A stretch of DNA of 64,000 nucleotides. It comes from Hydractinia symbiolongicarpus (taxonomy: Eukaryota; Cnidaria; Hydrozoa; Anthoathecata; Hydractiniidae). The stretch spans positions 23,751,001 to 23,815,000 of the forward strand of contig NC_079882.1 in NCBI RefSeq assembly GCF_029227915.1, in the 5' to 3' direction. Below are positions 63,430 to 64,000 of this stretch, in pieces (the stretch's first letter is position 1; each line of letters starts with the position of its first letter). The translations under genes were made by a program, and so were the position numbers. The notes beneath the pieces are model-generated. The model saw only the letters and a list, made by a program, of their open reading frames with translations, did no database searches and was not told the origin of the DNA.

Positions 63430-64000
63430 GTGAGGTCATCTTGCAGGTCATCTTGCAGGTCATGTTTCTCCAGCATGCAAGTGGCTATATATGATTCCAA
63501 GTAAAATTTTATAGTTTATTCTCCCTACAATTTACATAGAAGGTGCGTGCAGTAAAATGTGAATTTTGTTTGAGGGAAATAAAAAAATGTGGGGCCATTT
63601 AAAAACACTATAAAAGTAGATTTTATCAATTTTTTTGTAAATGGATGTAGGATTGAACTCATTTTTTTTTATAAGCATACTGTTGAGTTGGACTGAGGGT
63701 ATGCTTAACATTTTTCCAATTTGAGCCAGAAAGTATGCTTTGCAATATGTTTATTTCCGAACTCCTGCTCAAACCTTTCTTTATCAAGAATAAAGATTAC
63801 ATATTGGATTTGCGTAAGGCTACACTGCACCGAAATTTTGGTTGTTAAGGTATGTTCTGAGCTTCAAGCAGCATTATGCTTAGTTTCAGAGAACTTTAGC
63901 TTATAAAAAAAATGCTTATATAAAAAAGAGTTTATGCTTCCTGTAATTTGAATTTGTAGCAATTGTTAGTGTAACTGCAAAAGCAGCGAGTTTATAGCCG
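63430..64000. other. Start of DERA intron 3, to window edge
   Basis: The donor ACAG|GTGAGG at 63429 is followed by a short tandem duplication of GTCATCTTGCAG (63436-63461) and AT-rich sequence. No further DERA exon is seen before the right edge; the next should encode the residues following TILATG. Confidence 0.6.

Overview
The window is animal nuclear DNA: AT-rich, with intron-split genes using GT-AG junctions, long introns and many small inverted-repeat transposons. The conserved genes are typical metazoan ones. The C-terminal reverse-transcriptase fragment and the repeat load resemble what I know of cnidarians, most likely a hydrozoan; this taxonomic call is inference, and no search was run.

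Layout. 1-2426: intergenic, with small inverted-repeat elements. 2427-7860 (-): complete protein phosphatase 2A catalytic subunit gene, 6 coding exons. 9373-12943 (+): complete four-repeat annexin with a long Pro/Gln/Gly-rich N-terminus, 15 coding exons and one GC-AG intron, divergent from the phosphatase gene. 13928-17106 (-): very short in-phase exons for an Ala-rich helical protein, several encoding exactly one heptad. 17306-22416 (-): secreted Gly/His/Tyr-rich protein whose acidic-basic tail comes from a tandem array of 54-nt exons. 26279-30478 (-): a second secreted acidic, His/Glu-rich and Gly/Tyr-rich protein whose first exon is frameshifted in this sequence. 31715-32290: 28-bp minisatellite. 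36132-38346 (+): multi-pass membrane protein, probably Fuseless-like, 5' end not found. 40046-44013 (-): spliceosome-associated SMU1 (LisH/CTLH/WD40), complete except for about the first nine residues. 44878-51680: a transposon-rich block with a hAT-like element holding a 53-bp tandem repeat, a 5'-truncated non-LTR element, a TTAA-flanked element and a decayed gag-like retroelement fragment. 53103-54329 (+): unrecognised single-exon protein. 55979-59869 (-): complete synaptotagmin-7-like gene. 60442-64000 (+): deoxyribose-phosphate aldolase, running off the right edge and divergent from the synaptotagmin.

The housekeeping and signalling genes look ordinary and show no shared pathway. The unusual part is 13.9-30.5 kb, where three neighbouring minus-strand units encode low-complexity, modular proteins. 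Almost all internal exons of the first two are symmetric class 1-1 exons, so exons could be duplicated, skipped or lost without a frame change. Two of the proteins carry, or appear to carry, signal peptides and combine Gly-Tyr/His blocks with acidic blocks, a composition found in extracellular matrix, cuticle and metal- or mineral-binding proteins. I propose this cluster as the candidate undescribed system. Its function is unknown, and the perisarc/matrix idea is inference.
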